Positions 62,815-64,000 of a DNA stretch of 64,000 nucleotides are shown here, one piece after another. How positions within the stretch are numbered: the first letter of the stretch is position 1; the number at the start of each line of letters is the position of its first letter. The position numbers and the translations under genes were made by a program. Under the pieces are notes generated by a model that searched no databases, had not been told where the DNA came from, and worked only from the letters and a program-made list of their open reading frames with translations. This DNA is from Udeniomyces pyricola (Eukaryota; Basidiomycota; Tremellomycetes; Cystofilobasidiales; Mrakiaceae), in assembly GCA_039545295.1 (NCBI GenBank), contig BCIK01000011.1, forward strand, positions 848,853 to 912,852, in the 5' to 3' direction.

Positions 62815-64000
62815 TCAGACAAAGAGCTCCTTCCAAACCTCTCGCAAGCCTTGAAGGTCACTGATAACGGCCACCTCTTGTTCTGCTCCAACGAGCTCAC
62901 CCTCACCACTCTTGGGTTGGACCGTAAGCGTGTCCACCTTGAGTCGATCCTGATCGGTGTCAAACTCGCCCCGCTCGCTGAAGTGAACGGCTCGGAAACC
63001 GAGGGACAGGGCGGCGGCGACGTTGAGCATCGAGTCGTCAACAAAGTATTGGGGAGGAAGGGGAGAGGGAGAAGACGGTGAAGTTGGCAGAGGCGTAGGC
63101 AGGCTGGAGGATGATGAAGCCGAAGTGAGGTGAGGGAAAGCGTAGGCAGTGGCCTGCCAAGGGGGAAATGATAGACGAACAAGCATTGAATGCAACAGGT
63201 CTTGAGCCGCTCGTGTTTCAATGCCAATCTCGCACGGATGCCGTATATGAGAGGGATGGATATGAGGGTGATTTAGTTACCTGCTGGAAAAAGGTGGTTT
63301 CGGGCTTGCACCCAAACTCGCCATCCGGTCGACCATAATCGCAAAAGACGAGGCCCTCAAACAAGTCGTAAATTCCTAGTAGCTTGAGACATCGTGTGGC
63401 GTGCTAGGGAGGTGAGATACAGACAAGCAGGATAAGTGACCGTCAGCAGTCCATCTCGGAGATAGGGTTCCAAGGGCTAAAGAAGAACTGCCTACCGTCT
63501 TGTATGCGTTGGTGAGGGCGAGGACACGAGCTTTATTGGGGTCGATAGATCGCAAGAGTTCACGCAGAGCAGGGTCTGGAGAAAGAACATCCTCCAGTGG
63601 GAGACTGGCGTCGCATACCTCATCATATTCCAAGGCATCTGTAGTCGCGTCAAGAGAATCAAGCTGATCGGGTGAGTCATGGCTACGGGTCGGCCGGATG
63701 GACCCACCGGTGCGGGATAGTGTCAACGCGGCGAACAAGTTCAAAAGACAAGGTGTCCATACGCACTGATATCATGGTGTCTAACGAGTCCCCTGATCGC
63801 CAATCCGTATTCCTTGTAATATTTCCGGTGGAGAGCTGGTGGAATGAGGGAGAAAGATCGGAGTAAGGCGAGTTAGATCGACGTCAGATCCGTTTCCTTG
63901 GTCGGCTTGAACGCGATGGGTCACGAAAGTATTAGCTAGCCCTGTCCAGCGGGCTCGGCGACGAGAGACATGGATCACGAGACTGATAGGCTGATGAGAT
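62815..64000 (-). CDS. HAD pyrimidine 5'-nucleotidase (5' end outside window)
   Basis: 3' part of a HAD-superfamily phosphatase of the SDT1/PHM8 pyrimidine-nucleotidase group, which removes phosphate from UMP, CMP and related compounds. Visible segments: LHRKYYKEYGLAIRGLVRHH (cap region; exon from about 63869), SLPLEDVLSPDPALRELLRS, ARVLALTNAYKTHATRCLKL (motif II Thr/Asn), LVFCDYGRPDGEFGCKPETT (motif III Lys with the GCKP turn) and YFVDDSMLNVAAALSLGFRA (motif IV acidic pair), then an extended C-terminus ending in WKELFV. The N-terminal DxDxT nucleophile motif is missing because it lies beyond the right edge. A Ser/Pro-rich insert between motifs III and IV is longer than usual. The gene converges on RAE1 at 236 bp. 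Confidence 0.85.

Overview
This window is nuclear DNA from a basidiomycete fungus, probably a yeast-like one. Genes are close together, each is split by many short introns (mostly about 50-190 bp, GT-AG), the coding DNA is moderately GC-rich, and the protein families fit a fungus with a chitin/chitosan wall. I cannot name the species. I see 19 protein-coding genes and no rRNA, tRNA, CRISPR array or recognisable transposon. Exon boundaries were placed by eye, from reading frame, splice sites and family conservation.

Layout. 1-3843 (+): two tandem chitin deacetylases, the first cut off by the window start and ending in a GPI-type tail, the second complete. 4187-7630 (+): Cdt2/DTL, the WD40 substrate receptor of CRL4 ubiquitin ligase. 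It converges, across a poly-C-rich spacer, on a TFIIIC WD40 subunit (8233-12439, -). That gene is divergent from APC10/DOC1 (12825-14056, +). A 1.8-kb gene-poor stretch leads to a very large DUF7082 developmental-regulator type protein (15880-20010, +). Then come S-formylglutathione hydrolase (20979-23139, +), cohesin SMC3 (23992-29895, -), GET1 (30245-31459, -), NTE1 phospholipase (31928-39345, +), UTP11 (39975-41646, -), TOM22 (41948-42718, +), an XRCC2-like Rad51 paralog (about 43242-45159, +), mitochondrial ribosomal mS29/DAP3 (45301-47836, -), a NOPCHAP1-like protein (48241-49153, +), an aldo-keto reductase (49376-51306, -), a small three-unit Cys-rich metallothionein-like protein (51573-52144, -), a Tea1-like kelch/coiled-coil polarity protein (53326-59051, -), RAE1/GLE2 (60303-62578, +) and a HAD pyrimidine 5'-nucleotidase running off the right end (62815 to beyond 63870, -).

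Most genes are housekeeping: chromosome cycle (CDT2, APC10, SMC3, Rad51 paralog), RNA and ribosome biogenesis (TFIIIC, UTP11, NOPCHAP1-like), mitochondria (TOM22, mS29), ER and lipid (GET1, NTE1), mRNA export (RAE1), wall and polarity (deacetylases, kelch protein, DUF7082 regulator). They do not form an operon-like system. The most distinctive signals are the metallothionein-like gene with a triplicated C-x6-C-x2/3-C-x-C unit, an N-terminal PIP box in Cdt2, an apparent GC-AG intron after a 12-nt first exon in SMC3, and recurrent pure G/C homopolymer tracts found only outside exons, several broken by N.
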